From contig JBJOIT010000011.1 in NCBI GenBank assembly GCA_046046915.1, positions 9,019 to 73,018 of the forward strand: 64,000 nt of DNA. The letters run 5' to 3'. The stretch comes from JBEEJZ01 sp046046915 (GTDB lineage Bacteria; Pseudomonadota; Gammaproteobacteria; Burkholderiales; Burkholderiaceae_C). Below the pieces are notes generated by a model. That model saw only the letters and a program-made list of their open reading frames with translations. It was not told where the DNA came from and did no database searches. Numbering within the stretch: position 1 is the first letter of the stretch; every line of letters begins with the position of its first letter. Of the stretch, positions 36,913 through 45,832 are shown one piece after another. Position numbers and translations under genes: made by a program.

Positions 36913-37724
36913 TTCAGGCCAAGCACATCAAACATGTCGAACAGCCCAGACTTTTTGTCGGCCAGGAATTCGACGGCCCGCAAGCTACCTTGCGCATAGG
37001 TAGTGCGGCTCGAGGACTTGTGCGTGATCTCGATGCGTTCGCCGGTGCCCGCAAACAAGACCGTGTGATCGCCCACAATGTCGCCGCCACGGATGGTGGC
37101 AAAACCGATGCTGGACGGGTCGCGTTCACCGGTCACGCCTTCGCGGGCATAGACGGCGCAGTCCTTGAGGTCACGCCCCAAAGCCTGGGCAATGACCTCA
37201 CCCATCTTGAGCGCAGTACCTGAAGGCGCATCCACCTTGTGACGGTGGTGGGCCTCAATGATTTCAATGTCGTAGCCCGTGGGCATGGCCTTGGCAGCCA
37301 GCTCCAGCAGCTTGAGAGTGACGTTGACGCCCACGCTCATGTTGGGCGCCATGACGATGGCCATGTCGCGAGCAAAAGCGCCAATCTCGGCTTTTTGATC
37401 TGGCGTAAAGCCGGTCGTTCCAATGACGGCGTTGACACCCAGCTCACGGCACACCGCCAGGTGGGCAAGCGTGCCCTCAGGGCGAGTGAAGTCGATGAGC
37501 GCATGTGCGCCTTTCAGACCTGCGTGCAGATCACCGGTAATTTGCACGCCGCTAGTTTGCCCAAGAAAAGCCATGGCGTCTTGACCGATAGCGGCGCTAG
37601 CAGCGTGATCAAGTGCGCCTGACAAATGGCAATGGTCTGCCGCACGAACGGCATCGATCAACATCTGGCCCATGCGTCCGGAGGCGCCGGAAACCGTGAT
37701 CCGGTGGAGGGTTTGTACCGTCAT
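36909..37724 (-). CDS. dapB: 4-hydroxy-tetrahydrodipicolinate reductase DapB
   Basis: The 271-residue enzyme reduces hydroxy-tetrahydrodipicolinate in the diaminopimelate/lysine pathway. The nucleotide-binding motif is [16 protein letters not shown] near the N-terminus, the catalytic region is [19 protein letters not shown], and [11 protein letters not shown] and APNMSVGVN are also present. It starts 22 bases after the bamE stop on the same strand and overlaps exbB. Confidence 0.97.
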   Translation of the reverse strand: MTVQTLHRITVSGASGRMGQMLIDAVRAADHCHLSGALDHAASAAIGQDAMAFLGQTSGVQITGDLHAGLKGAHALIDFTRPEGTLAHLAVCRELGVNAVIGTTGFTPDQKAEIGAFARDMAIVMAPNMSVGVNVTLKLLELAAKAMPTGYDIEIIEAHHRHKVDAPSGTALKMGEVIAQALGRDLKDCAVYAREGVTGERDPSSIGFATIRGGDIVGDHTVLFAGTGERIEITHKSSSRTTYAQGSLRAVEFLADKKSGLFDMFDVLGLK

Positions 37725-37746
37725 AGTTCTGTGTCAGCTGTGCAGC

Positions 37747-38298
37747 TCAGCGGCTGGCAGGCTCGAGTGGTGGATAGCTGTCCGGCAACGGCGGCAGCGC
37801 CGGTGCCGCTTTGGGTGCAGGGGCTGGAAATTTGCTGAGCTGCTCTTCCGTGGCCTGCAGCACAGGCACTTCAGCAACGCGTTTGCGAGGGGACAGGGTG
37901 GCGACGAATTCGGCTTCGGTGGGCAGCTCGTCCGCATCCACACGGTCTAGCGCATCACCCTTGAAATAGACCGTCACGCGCCGGGGCTGATCCGCTTGCC
38001 CCTGACGGCGCAAGGTGAACACATAGTCCCACCGATCAGCATGAAAAACGCTGGTGAGCAGCGCTGAGCCCATGATGTTGCGCACCTGCTGGCGCGTCAT
38101 GCCGGTGCGCAGCGCAGCGGCTTGCTCGCGGGACACAAAGTTGCCCTGCACCACGTCCATCTTGTAGGGCTGAATGGCGCTGACCAGATCTCCCGATGCC
38201 TGTTTCACCGTGCCGCAGCCCGATAAGGCCAGCAGCACCAACAGGCTGGCCATCGAACAAACACCACCGCGGCGAGGACAATTTGGGACAGCGTGCAT
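37747..38298 (-). CDS. bamE: Outer membrane assembly lipoprotein BamE
   Basis: The 183-residue lipoprotein of the BAM complex has a lipobox ending LSGC (Cys28) and the SmpA/OmlA core QPYKMDVVQGNFVSREQAA, LRTGMTRQQVRNIMGSALL and WDYVFTLRRQGQ. The C-terminal proline-rich tail (APAPKAAPALPPLP) is longer than in E. coli BamE. The ATG at 38298 is chosen; a TTG nine codons upstream is also in frame. It is divergent from fur, 85 bases away, an arrangement common in beta- and gammaproteobacteria. Confidence 0.92.
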   Translation of the reverse strand: MHAVPNCPRRGGVCSMASLLVLLALSGCGTVKQASGDLVSAIQPYKMDVVQGNFVSREQAAALRTGMTRQQVRNIMGSALLTSVFHADRWDYVFTLRRQGQADQPRRVTVYFKGDALDRVDADELPTEAEFVATLSPRKRVAEVPVLQATEEQLSKFPAPAPKAAPALPPLPDSYPPLEPASR

Positions 38299-38383
38299 GT
38301 AGAAGTAAGTTGCCGATATGATCAATTCATTGTAGCGGTTGAGCTGCCAAAGCGGCTTGCCTTCCCAGCGCTAGAAAGACAGC

Positions 38384-38824
38384 ATGGCCAACATCGAAGA
38401 ACTCAAAAACACCGGCCTGAAAGCCACTCTGCCTCGGCTGAAAATCCTGGAGATCTTTCAAACAAGCGCCCAGCGCCACATGACCGCGGAAGACGTTTAC
38501 AGGGTGCTTCTTGAACTCAGGTCTGATGTGGGATTGGCCACGGTGTATCGGGTTCTCACCCAGTTTGAACAGGCCGGCATCCTCGACCGCAGCCACTTCG
38601 AAAGCGGTAAGGCGGTTTATGAACTCAACGACGGCCAGCACCACGACCATCTGGTGTGCCTGGATTGCGGTCGAGTTGAAGAGTTTTTTGATGCTGACAT
38701 CGAAAAACGCCAACACGACGTCGCCCAGGAAAAAGGCTTTGCAATTGCAGATCACGCCCTTAGCCTGTACGCAAATTGCACCAAAACACCCTGCCCACAT
38801 CGCCAGGAAAACGCTGACCGCTGA
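38384..38824 (+). CDS. fur: Ferric uptake regulator Fur
   Basis: The 146-residue metalloregulator has the winged helix in [14 protein letters not shown] and [20 protein letters not shown], then the metal-binding [16 protein letters not shown] and a C-terminal Cys pair in [10 protein letters not shown]. Fe2+-Fur represses iron-uptake genes. It is a single gene, divergent from bamE and convergent with hprK (22-base gap). The fur-bamE intergenic region is short and no clear Fur box could be assigned by eye. Confidence 0.97.
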   Translation: MANIEELKNTGLKATLPRLKILEIFQTSAQRHMTAEDVYRVLLELRSDVGLATVYRVLTQFEQAGILDRSHFESGKAVYELNDGQHHDHLVCLDCGRVEEFFDADIEKRQHDVAQEKGFAIADHALSLYANCTKTPCPHRQENADR

Positions 38825-38845
38825 AACCGTCGCAAAAAACCGGGG

Positions 38846-39799
38846 TCAGTCTCCGCTCATGTCCATGGCACGACGGTGGCGCTCGACAAACTCCTGATAA
38901 GTGTCAATACCTCTCAGCTGCAGAATGGTGTTGCGCACGGCGGCCTCCACCAGCACGGCAATATTTCGGCCAGCCACCACCTGAATCACCACCTTGCGCA
39001 CAGGAATGCTCAAAATTTCTTGAGTCAGTGGCTCGTAGGGGATGCGTTCGTAGTCACGCTCGAGGGTTTCGCGTCGAACCAGATGCACGATCAGCTTCAA
39101 GCGCATCTTGCGACGCACCGCCGTCTCGCCAAAGATGGCGCGTATGTCCAGCAAACCGATACCACGCACCTCCAGCAGGTTTTGCAAGAGGTCTGGACAA
39201 CGACCCTCGATGGTGGTTTGGTTGATGCGATACAGGTCCACGGCGTCATCTGCCACTAAACCGTTGCCGCGTGAAATCAGCTCCAGACCGAGCTCGCTTT
39301 TACCGAGACCCGACTCACCGGTGATCAGCACCCCCAGACCCAAAATGTCCATGAACACGCCATGTACCGACACACGATCGGCAAAGTGCTTGGACAGGTA
39401 GGCCCGCAGAACATCAATCGTGAGTGCAGACGATGCCTGGGTGGCAAACATGGGAATCTGCGCACGTTCACACATGGACAACAGCGCATCAGGTGCCACC
39501 TGACCATCCGCCAGAATCAGGACCGGAGGCTCCAGCGTGACGATGCGCGCCACACGGCGAGCGCAGTCTTCCGGACTGGCACTGGTGAGGTAGGCCACCT
39601 CACGCTCACCCAAAATCTGCACACGATAGGGATGGATGTAGTTGAGGTAGCCCACCAGGTCAGCACCTGATGTGGCCTCGCGAATCGCGACTTCATCGAA
39701 GCGCCGCTCAGAAGCCCCCAAGCCGGCCACCCACTCCCACTTCAGATAAGTACGGAATTCCTCGAACAGGACATCGGCACTGACAACATTGGGCTTCAT
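38846..39799 (-). CDS. hprK: HPr kinase/phosphorylase
   Basis: The 317-residue bifunctional enzyme phosphorylates or dephosphorylates HPr on serine. It has the P-loop [18 protein letters not shown], the second signature [16 protein letters not shown] and the N-terminal SSAL-type substrate domain. In proteobacteria it belongs to the incomplete nitrogen-type PTS and helps control global metabolism. It follows ptsN by 22 bases on the same strand in the hpf-ptsN-hprK cluster. Confidence 0.97.
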   Translation of the reverse strand: MKPNVVSADVLFEEFRTYLKWEWVAGLGASERRFDEVAIREATSGADLVGYLNYIHPYRVQILGEREVAYLTSASPEDCARRVARIVTLEPPVLILADGQVAPDALLSMCERAQIPMFATQASSALTIDVLRAYLSKHFADRVSVHGVFMDILGLGVLITGESGLGKSELGLELISRGNGLVADDAVDLYRINQTTIEGRCPDLLQNLLEVRGIGLLDIRAIFGETAVRRKMRLKLIVHLVRRETLERDYERIPYEPLTQEILSIPVRKVVIQVVAGRNIAVLVEAAVRNTILQLRGIDTYQEFVERHRRAMDMSGD

Positions 39800-39821
39800 G
39801 GTGTAGTCCGAGGGCGGACGC

Positions 39822-40289
39822 TCAGGCGATCTGCGCCGATTGCCAGCCGGAGATCAGGCCATGGAGTTCTTCGGCGGACTCGCTGGCACACAGGCGCTCG
39901 CGCAAACCAGCGTCACTCAGCAATTCGGCAATTTCAGACAGGATCTCAAGGTGCTTTTGCGTGGCGGCCTCTGGCACCAGCAGAAAAATCAGCAGCGCCA
40001 CAGCCTGCTCGTCAGGGGCATCAAAACCGATGGGGCCGGACAGCTTCAAAACAGCGGCCATGGGCGACTTGAGTCCCTTGATGCGCCCATGAGGAATGGC
40101 CACCCCGTGCCCTAGTCCTGTAGAACCCAAACGCTCACGAGAAAAAAGACTGTCTGTGACCAGCGCACGGCTCAAACCGTGGAGGTTTTCAAAGAGCAGC
40201 CCTGCCTCTTCAAAAGCACGCTTTTTGCTGGTGGCATCCACCTGCACAAGCACTTGGGTCGCGGGCAAAATGGATGCAAGTCGGTTCAT
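39822..40289 (-). CDS. ptsN: Nitrogen-regulatory PTS EIIA protein PtsN
   Basis: The 155-residue EIIA-Ntr has its phosphorylation site at His67 in [14 protein letters not shown], plus [20 protein letters not shown]. It receives phosphate through PtsP/NPr and regulates K+ transport and other functions by protein contact. The ATG at 40289 matches the family N-terminus (MNRLASILP). It sits only 21 bases after the hpf terminator, so it needs read-through or its own promoter close to the start. No strong Shine-Dalgarno sequence is seen. Confidence 0.95.
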   Translation of the reverse strand: MNRLASILPATQVLVQVDATSKKRAFEEAGLLFENLHGLSRALVTDSLFSRERLGSTGLGHGVAIPHGRIKGLKSPMAAVLKLSGPIGFDAPDEQAVALLIFLLVPEAATQKHLEILSEIAELLSDAGLRERLCASESAEELHGLISGWQSAQIA

Positions 40290-40309
40290 TGTGGACGGAT
40301 TATGCACAC

Positions 40310-40338
40310 AAAAAAGCCGCCCGTTTTGAGTGGGCGGC
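40310..40338 (-). terminator. Intrinsic terminator between hpf and ptsN
   Basis: On the minus strand, GCCGCCC (40338-40332) pairs perfectly with GGGCGGC (40322-40316) around a nine-base loop and is followed by six T residues (40315-40310). This is a textbook Rho-independent terminator for hpf transcripts. It lies 34 bases past the hpf stop and just before ptsN, so it probably tunes the hpf to ptsN ratio. Confidence 0.85.
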
Positions 40339-40372
40339 CTAGTTTTGGAACGCACCAAAACAGGGAGAAATA

Positions 40373-40702
40373 CTACATCAGACGCTTGGGCGCAGCATGG
40401 TGATGATCCTGCACGCGATCCTTGTGGCGCACCACCTGGCGGTCGAGTTTGTCGACCAGTTCGTCCACAGCGGCATAGAGATCCGCATGGGCACTTTCGG
40501 CAAACATGTCGGTGCCCTTCACGTGGATATTGCACTCGGCACGTTGCCGTCGTTCTTTTTCCTTCTGATTTTCGACAGTGAGCAGCACTTTGACATCCAC
40601 AACCTGGTCAAAGTGGCGGGTGATTCGATCAAGCTTGGTCGTCACGTAATTGCGCAGGGCCGGGGTAACTTCAAGATGGTGACCGCTGATCGTCAAGTTC
40701 AT
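40373..40702 (-). CDS. hpf: Ribosome hibernation promoting factor
   Basis: The 109-residue protein is a short-form HPF of the YfiA/HPF family. [20 protein letters not shown] and [20 protein letters not shown] lead into [27 protein letters not shown]. Short HPF promotes 100S ribosome formation in stationary phase. GGAGG lies six bases before the ATG. In many relatives rpoN precedes it; here a 200-base gap and a divergent patatin gene are found instead. The basic C-terminus [18 protein letters not shown] is His-rich. Confidence 0.94.
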   Translation of the reverse strand: MNLTISGHHLEVTPALRNYVTTKLDRITRHFDQVVDVKVLLTVENQKEKERRQRAECNIHVKGTDMFAESAHADLYAAVDELVDKLDRQVVRHKDRVQDHHHAAPKRLM

Positions 40703-40902
40703 AAATAACCTCCAGTGCTCTCGGTTGAAAAAACAGGAAACGCGAAGTCACTATGCCCCCGTTGTTGCGCAAAAGCAATGTCTTTTGTAGATGCAGTGCA
40801 GCATGCATGGGCGCTCAACGCACCTTGTCACGACTGCCAAGGTGATCGCACAATGCACACACAACGACCCGACCCCGCGTCACGCCGGGGTACAGCAAGA
40901 CC

Positions 40903-42114
40903 ATGAGTCTGGACACCATCCTCAGCGCCGGAATCGCGCCACCCGCCAGGGAGGGTGGCGCAGCATTGATCCTGATGGGCGGTGGCGCCCGAACGGCCTA
41001 CCAAGTAGGTGTGCTTCGAGCGCTGGGGGCCATGCTGCGTGGGCAATGTGGAGCGGCAACCGCTTTTCCCTTCAGGATCCTGATTGGCACCTCTGCCGGG
41101 GCAATCAATGCCACCTGCTTGGGCGCGTATGCCAACCAGGGCTTGAGTGCTTTTGATCGATTGGCCCAATTTTGGGGCGAGCTGCACTCATCGGACGTTT
41201 ATCGTCTCAGGGTGCCTTCCTGGGTGCGCTTCAACCGCTTCCTGACGGCCTACAGCCTGTCTCGCTATGCCCGGGACACCGGCGCCATCCTGGACAATCT
41301 GCCATTGGTAGACACCCTGCACAACGCCATCCCGCTGGACGAACTTGAAGAAGCACTGAGCCAGGGCACGCTCGACACCCTTGCCGTGACGGCCTCCAGT
41401 TACACCAGTGGCGTTCACTGGACGTTTTGTCAACGCGCGGGCCACGACAACAGCCTGGCATGGGCTCGTCCGGGGCGCAGGGCAGACTTTCAGCCCGTGA
41501 CCATCGAGCATCTGATGGCCTCCAGCGCGATTCCCTTTCTGTTTCCGGCCACACCACTATGGGTCGATGGCCGAGCCGAATTTTTTGGCGACGGCTCCAT
41601 GCGCCAGGTGTCACCGCTATCGCCTGCCATGCATCTGGGCGCCGACAAAGTCATGGTCGTGGGCGTGGGCCAGCCCCAGCGATCGGGTATGGCACAAGAA
41701 GGCAAAGGCAACACCGGGCGACGAGGGCCACACCTGGGCGGCATTGCCGGCCACGCCATGGCCAGCGTATTTCACGACACGCTTCAGGCCGATGTCGAAC
41801 AAACCCGGCGTGTGACCGACACCCTGAAGCGCCTGCCCGACAGCGCTGCCCATGCCCTGCCCTACCGCAGCGTCGATGTCCTGGCCATTCAGCCCACCGA
41901 GTCGCTGGATGCCATGGCCCAACGCCACCTCAAGGAGTTACCGACAGCAACCCGTCATGCCTTGGGCGGCCTGGGTGTGTTGCGTGGTGGCGGGGGAGCA
42001 CTGGCAAGCTACCTGCTATTTGAGCAAGGTTTTATACAGACGCTGATGGCCATGGGTGAAAGCGATGCCCATGCGCGCAAACAGGAATTACTGGCCTTTT
42101 TTGCGGCGACCTGA
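40903..42114 (+). CDS. Patatin-like phospholipase
   Basis: The 403-residue Ser-Asp lipid acyl hydrolase has the oxyanion hole GGGAR at 26-30, the nucleophile Ser64 in GTSAG (62-66) and the catalytic Asp in FFGDGSMRQVSPLSP. There is no signal peptide or obvious membrane helix, so it is probably a cytosolic or membrane-peripheral enzyme acting on phospholipids or stored lipid. It starts 200 bases from hpf on the opposite strand, and no neighbour points to a specific substrate. Confidence 0.9.
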   Translation: MSLDTILSAGIAPPAREGGAALILMGGGARTAYQVGVLRALGAMLRGQCGAATAFPFRILIGTSAGAINATCLGAYANQGLSAFDRLAQFWGELHSSDVYRLRVPSWVRFNRFLTAYSLSRYARDTGAILDNLPLVDTLHNAIPLDELEEALSQGTLDTLAVTASSYTSGVHWTFCQRAGHDNSLAWARPGRRADFQPVTIEHLMASSAIPFLFPATPLWVDGRAEFFGDGSMRQVSPLSPAMHLGADKVMVVGVGQPQRSGMAQEGKGNTGRRGPHLGGIAGHAMASVFHDTLQADVEQTRRVTDTLKRLPDSAAHALPYRSVDVLAIQPTESLDAMAQRHLKELPTATRHALGGLGVLRGGGGALASYLLFEQGFIQTLMAMGESDAHARKQELLAFFAAT

Positions 42115-42188
42115 GCGCATGGCGATGCGATAATTTCTAGCACTCGATCACCGGAGACCACACTTTGGAAACCTCGCCTAGTTGCTAG

Positions 42189-42223
42189 CTTTCAATCCCC
42201 TTGAACTGCATTGGGGTTGAAAG
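42189..42223 (+). promoter_or_regulatory. Stem-loop in the corA leader
   Basis: CTTTCAATCCCC (42189-42200) and GGGGTTGAAAG (42213-42223) form an 11-bp stem with one bulged base and a 12-base loop, 44 bases before the corA ATG. No T-run follows, so it is not a simple terminator. It may be a leader element controlling corA, but no known Mg2+ riboswitch pattern could be matched by eye. Confidence 0.45.
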
Positions 42224-42266
42224 CGACACCAGACCCATCAATGCGCCATTCACAAGGGTATGAGCC

Positions 42267-43253
42267 ATGCTCAACATTTTTTCGCTAGCCAACGGACGAC
42301 TTTTTCAGGAAGAAATCGAAGCGCTGGAAGAGCTCTCCCGGTTCCAGCCCATTTGGGTGGATCTGGAGTCCCCCACCGTCGAGGAAAAGCGCTGGGTCAA
42401 GCAGTATTACGGTCTGTCCATCCCAGAAGACGCGATGGACGAAGACATTGAAGAATCAGCCCGCTTCTACAAAGAAGACAACGGTGAACTGCATATCCGC
42501 AGCGACTTCCTGATTGCCGACGACGATGCACCACGCACGGTACGTGTGGCGTTCATTCTGAACCAGGACAACGAAGAACTGCGCAGCCGTGGCGTGCTAT
42601 TTTCCATTCACGACGAAGACGTGCCGGTGTTCCGACTCCTGCGCATGCGGGCACGGCGTGCACCTGGCCTGATCGTGGATGCCAAGGAGGTACTGCTCAA
42701 GCTATTTGACGCAGACGCTGAATATTCGGCCGACACGCTCGAAGGCATCTACGACCACCTGGAACTTGTTAGCAAGAAAGTGCTATCGGGAGACGTGACC
42801 GACGCGCTGGCCGGCGAGGTGCTGGGTGCGATTGCTCGTCACGAGGACATGAACGGACGCATCCGCCGTAACGCCATGGACACCCGGCGTGCCGTGAGCT
42901 TCATGATGCGCAGCAAGATGCTCAATGGAGAGCAATTCGATGAGGCCAGGCAGATCTTGCGCGACGTGGACTCACTCGACTCGCACACCGCTTTTCTGTT
43001 CGACAAGATCAACTTTTTGATGGACGCCACGGTCGGCTTCATCAACATCAACCAGAACAAGATCATCAAGATCTTCTCGGTGGCCAGCGTCGCGCTGTTG
43101 CCCCCCACCCTCATTGCCAGCATTTACGGCATGAACTTTCGTTTCATGCCCGAACTGGAGCAGGGCTGGGGCTACCCCTATGCACTCTTGTTGATGCTGG
43201 GCAGTGCGCTGGTGCCGATGTGGTATTTCCGCCGCCGTGGCTGGCTGAAGTAA
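42267..43253 (+). CDS. corA: Magnesium/cobalt transporter CorA
   Basis: The 328-residue pentameric channel has a large acidic cytosolic domain (DAMDEDIEESARFYKEDNGE) and two C-terminal membrane helices. The signature YGMNF ends the first helix, and the short loop MPELEQGWGYPYALLL leads into the second, followed by the basic tail RRRGWLK. It imports Mg2+, and sometimes Co2+ or Ni2+. The leader carries a hairpin. It converges with mtnN, 20 bases apart. Confidence 0.95.
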   Translation: MLNIFSLANGRLFQEEIEALEELSRFQPIWVDLESPTVEEKRWVKQYYGLSIPEDAMDEDIEESARFYKEDNGELHIRSDFLIADDDAPRTVRVAFILNQDNEELRSRGVLFSIHDEDVPVFRLLRMRARRAPGLIVDAKEVLLKLFDADAEYSADTLEGIYDHLELVSKKVLSGDVTDALAGEVLGAIARHEDMNGRIRRNAMDTRRAVSFMMRSKMLNGEQFDEARQILRDVDSLDSHTAFLFDKINFLMDATVGFININQNKIIKIFSVASVALLPPTLIASIYGMNFRFMPELEQGWGYPYALLLMLGSALVPMWYFRRRGWLK

Positions 43254-43273
43254 GGCGAGTCCAGCGACAGCTT

Positions 43274-44080
43274 TTAAAACAAGGGCAAGGCCCGCTGAAT
43301 GATGGCAGCCGAATAGCGACTGGCCACTGCGGTGATGAAACGCGTGAAGTCCGAGTGCGCCGCATCGTCGGCCCGATCTGAGATGGTGCGCACGGCAGCG
43401 AAGGGCAGACCAAAGTCATGACACACCTGGGCGATGGCCGCGCCTTCCATTTCAACGGCTTGCGCGTCCGGCAATTCATGAGACAGAGCGCGACTTTCGT
43501 GGCTGGTGGACACAAACCTGTCACCACTGATCACCAGACCCTGGTGCACACGCGGCCGGTGCAATGCAAACTCAGCCACCGCATCGGCACTGATGGTCCC
43601 GGCCAGATTTGCCAGCGTGTCTTTTGAGGCTTGGATCAACGTGGCACAGAGATGTGTGTCAGCTTCAAAACGGCTACGCCCATACAAGGGCACCTCGTGC
43701 CGGGCAAACAATGGCGACGCATCCATGTCGTGCTGCAAAAATTGGCTGGCGACCACCACGTCGCCGACACGCACGTCCGACCCCAAGCCACCCGCCACGC
43801 CTGTGAACAGCATGGCCGTTACGCCCAGACGCTCGGCCAGCACGGTGGCTGTAGTTGCAGCAGCAACTTTGCCCACCTTCGAGAGCACCAGAACGACCTC
43901 ACGTCCCGCCAGCTGGCCCAGACAAAACTCCCGACCGGCGATGTGTACCCGTTGAGACTGTCCCGCCCTGTGATCCACAGCCCTGCCCTCGGAACTCAAG
44001 ACGGCAAGTAAGGCTGACAGCTCCTCGTGCAGGGCACTGATGATGGCAATTCGACCCGCCGGCCCATCAACGCTTGTCAC
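43274..44080 (-). CDS. mtnN: 5'-methylthioadenosine/S-adenosylhomocysteine nucleosidase family protein
   Basis: The 268-residue nucleoside phosphorylase-fold protein shows IAIISALHEELSALLAVL, VLSKVGKVAAATTATVLA, FTGVAGGLGSDVRVGDVVVA, QAVEMEGAAIAQVC and the catalytic Asp in RTISDRADDAA. It recycles methylthioadenosine and SAH by cleaving adenine. I propose the GTG at 44080, with GGGAG six bases upstream lying inside the fadD 3' end, so the genes overlap by 14 bases. The product is longer than the ~230-residue E. coli enzyme. Confidence 0.88.
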   Translation of the reverse strand: MTSVDGPAGRIAIISALHEELSALLAVLSSEGRAVDHRAGQSQRVHIAGREFCLGQLAGREVVLVLSKVGKVAAATTATVLAERLGVTAMLFTGVAGGLGSDVRVGDVVVASQFLQHDMDASPLFARHEVPLYGRSRFEADTHLCATLIQASKDTLANLAGTISADAVAEFALHRPRVHQGLVISGDRFVSTSHESRALSHELPDAQAVEMEGAAIAQVCHDFGLPFAAVRTISDRADDAAHSDFTRFITAVASRYSAAIIQRALPLF

Positions 44081-45740
44081 GCAACTCCCGTCGCAACACC
44101 TTGCCCACCGGGGTCTTGGGCAAATCATCCCGAAACTCGATGACCTTAGGTCGCTTGTAGCCGGTCAGGGTGTCCTTGAAATGGGCGCGCAAATGCTCTT
44201 CCGTCAGCGCTGGGTCTTTGCGAACCACCACTAACTTCACAGCCTCGCCAGTCTGTTCGTCTGCCACTCCTACCGCAGCGCACTCCAGAACGCCAGGGCA
44301 AGCAGATACCACCTCTTCAATTTCATTAGGATAAACATTGAAGCCGTTGACCAGCACCATGTCTTTTTTACGGTCCACGATACGCACGTAACCCCGCGCA
44401 TCCATGATGCCCACATCGCCGGTCTTGAACCAGCCACCGGGCAGCATGACCTTGGCCGTTTCCTCGGGTCGCTGCCAGTAGCCGGCCATGACCTGAGGCC
44501 CTCGGATGGCAATTTCGCCCGGCTGCCCAAGGGGCACTTCCAAACCATCGTCATCCACACACATCACCCAGGTGCTGGACACGGGCACACCAATGGAGCC
44601 GGTGAACTCGGGGTTGGTCACTGGGTTGCCCGTTGCCAAGGGGCTGGTTTCTGACAGCCCGTAGGCCTCGGTGATCGGCACCCCCGTGCGCGCCAGCCAC
44701 TGCTTGGCCACAGCGCTTTGCACGGCCATGCCGCCGCCAATCGAAATCTTGTGTGCACGCCAATTGACAGTCTCAAAATCAGGATGATTCATCAGGGCGT
44801 TGAACAGGGTATTCACCGCCGGGAAGAGATGGAAGGTTTCCTTGGACAGCGTCTTGCACACCGCGGGCAAATCACGCGGGTTGGGTATCAGCACCGTCTT
44901 GCCGCCCAGGCGCAAAAACAGCATGGTGACAGTGAAGGCAAAGATGTGATACATGGGTAGCGCGCACACAGTGGCAGGCTGCACACCTGCACCCAGCTGC
45001 CCCAGCGTTGGCTCCAGCCACACTTGCGCCTGCATCACATTGCTGATCAAGTTGCGATGCAATAGCACGGCCCCTTTCGACACCCCTGTGGTGCCGCCGG
45101 TGTACTGCAGCACAGCCAAATCGTCAGGCTTGAGTTCGGGACGCTTGAAGGTGCCTCGTAATCCCTGCGCCAAGGCCGTATTGAAGGGCACAGCGCCCGG
45201 CAACTGAAACTCTGGCACCAGCTTCTTGATGCGCCGCACCACCAGATTGACCACCGATCCCTTCAAAGCGCCCAGGCAATCGCCCATGGCGCACAACACC
45301 ACATGACTTACCTGCGTTGCAGCAATGCACTTCTGCAAGGTGGCGGCAAAGTTCTCGATGATGAATATGGCCTTGGCACCCGAGTCCTTGAGCTGATGCT
45401 CCAGCTCGCGCGCGGTGTACAGCGGATTCACATTCACCACCACATACCCGGCACGCAGGATGGCCGCGACCGCGACCGGGTACTGGGGCACGTTGGGCAT
45501 CATGATGGCCACACGATCACCCCGACTCAAACCCAGGCCCTGCAAATAGCCGGCCATGACACGACTCTGCCGGTCGATGTCGGCATAACTGATCTGTTTG
45601 CCTAAAAAACTAAGGGCTGGCTTTTTGGCATGCTTGGAAAAGCTGTCCTCCATCATCTCTACCAGAGAACCAAAAGAGAGTTCTCCAAGATCCGCCGGCA
45701 CACCGGGCGGGTAACTAGAAAGCCAGATTCGCTCAGTCAT
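44067..45740 (-). CDS. fadD: Long-chain fatty acid-CoA ligase
   Basis: The 557-residue AMP-binding enzyme activates fatty acids to acyl-CoA at the inner face of the membrane. The P-loop-like motif is LQYTGGTTGVSKGAVLLHRN, then SGLSETSPLATGNP (in the form YGLSETSP) and the FACS signature TGDVGIMDARGYVRIVDRKK with MVLVNGFNVYPNEIEE. GGAG lies nine bases before the ATG, inside a small hairpin (TCCGT-CATA-ACGGA), which might modulate translation. The 3' end overlaps mtnN. Confidence 0.95.
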   Translation of the reverse strand: MTERIWLSSYPPGVPADLGELSFGSLVEMMEDSFSKHAKKPALSFLGKQISYADIDRQSRVMAGYLQGLGLSRGDRVAIMMPNVPQYPVAVAAILRAGYVVVNVNPLYTARELEHQLKDSGAKAIFIIENFAATLQKCIAATQVSHVVLCAMGDCLGALKGSVVNLVVRRIKKLVPEFQLPGAVPFNTALAQGLRGTFKRPELKPDDLAVLQYTGGTTGVSKGAVLLHRNLISNVMQAQVWLEPTLGQLGAGVQPATVCALPMYHIFAFTVTMLFLRLGGKTVLIPNPRDLPAVCKTLSKETFHLFPAVNTLFNALMNHPDFETVNWRAHKISIGGGMAVQSAVAKQWLARTGVPITEAYGLSETSPLATGNPVTNPEFTGSIGVPVSSTWVMCVDDDGLEVPLGQPGEIAIRGPQVMAGYWQRPEETAKVMLPGGWFKTGDVGIMDARGYVRIVDRKKDMVLVNGFNVYPNEIEEVVSACPGVLECAAVGVADEQTGEAVKLVVVRKDPALTEEHLRAHFKDTLTGYKRPKVIEFRDDLPKTPVGKVLRRELRDKR

Positions 45741-45832
45741 GATTTTTGTCTCCGTTATGACGGACAGTCTTTGTGCTTGACCATCTCGCTGTCTTCAATA
45801 GGGGCATCCACCGCTGGGACAAGGCCTGTGCG

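Noticed and set aside
38299..38383. Fur box in the fur-bamE intergenic region
   Set aside because: GATATGATCAATTCATT near 38315 has only loose similarity to the Fur consensus; a scored motif search would be needed to claim it.
40715..40906. 63-codon frame between hpf and the patatin gene
   Set aside because: No RBS, overlaps the patatin start, and has an unlikely composition; more probably the hpf/patatin promoter region.
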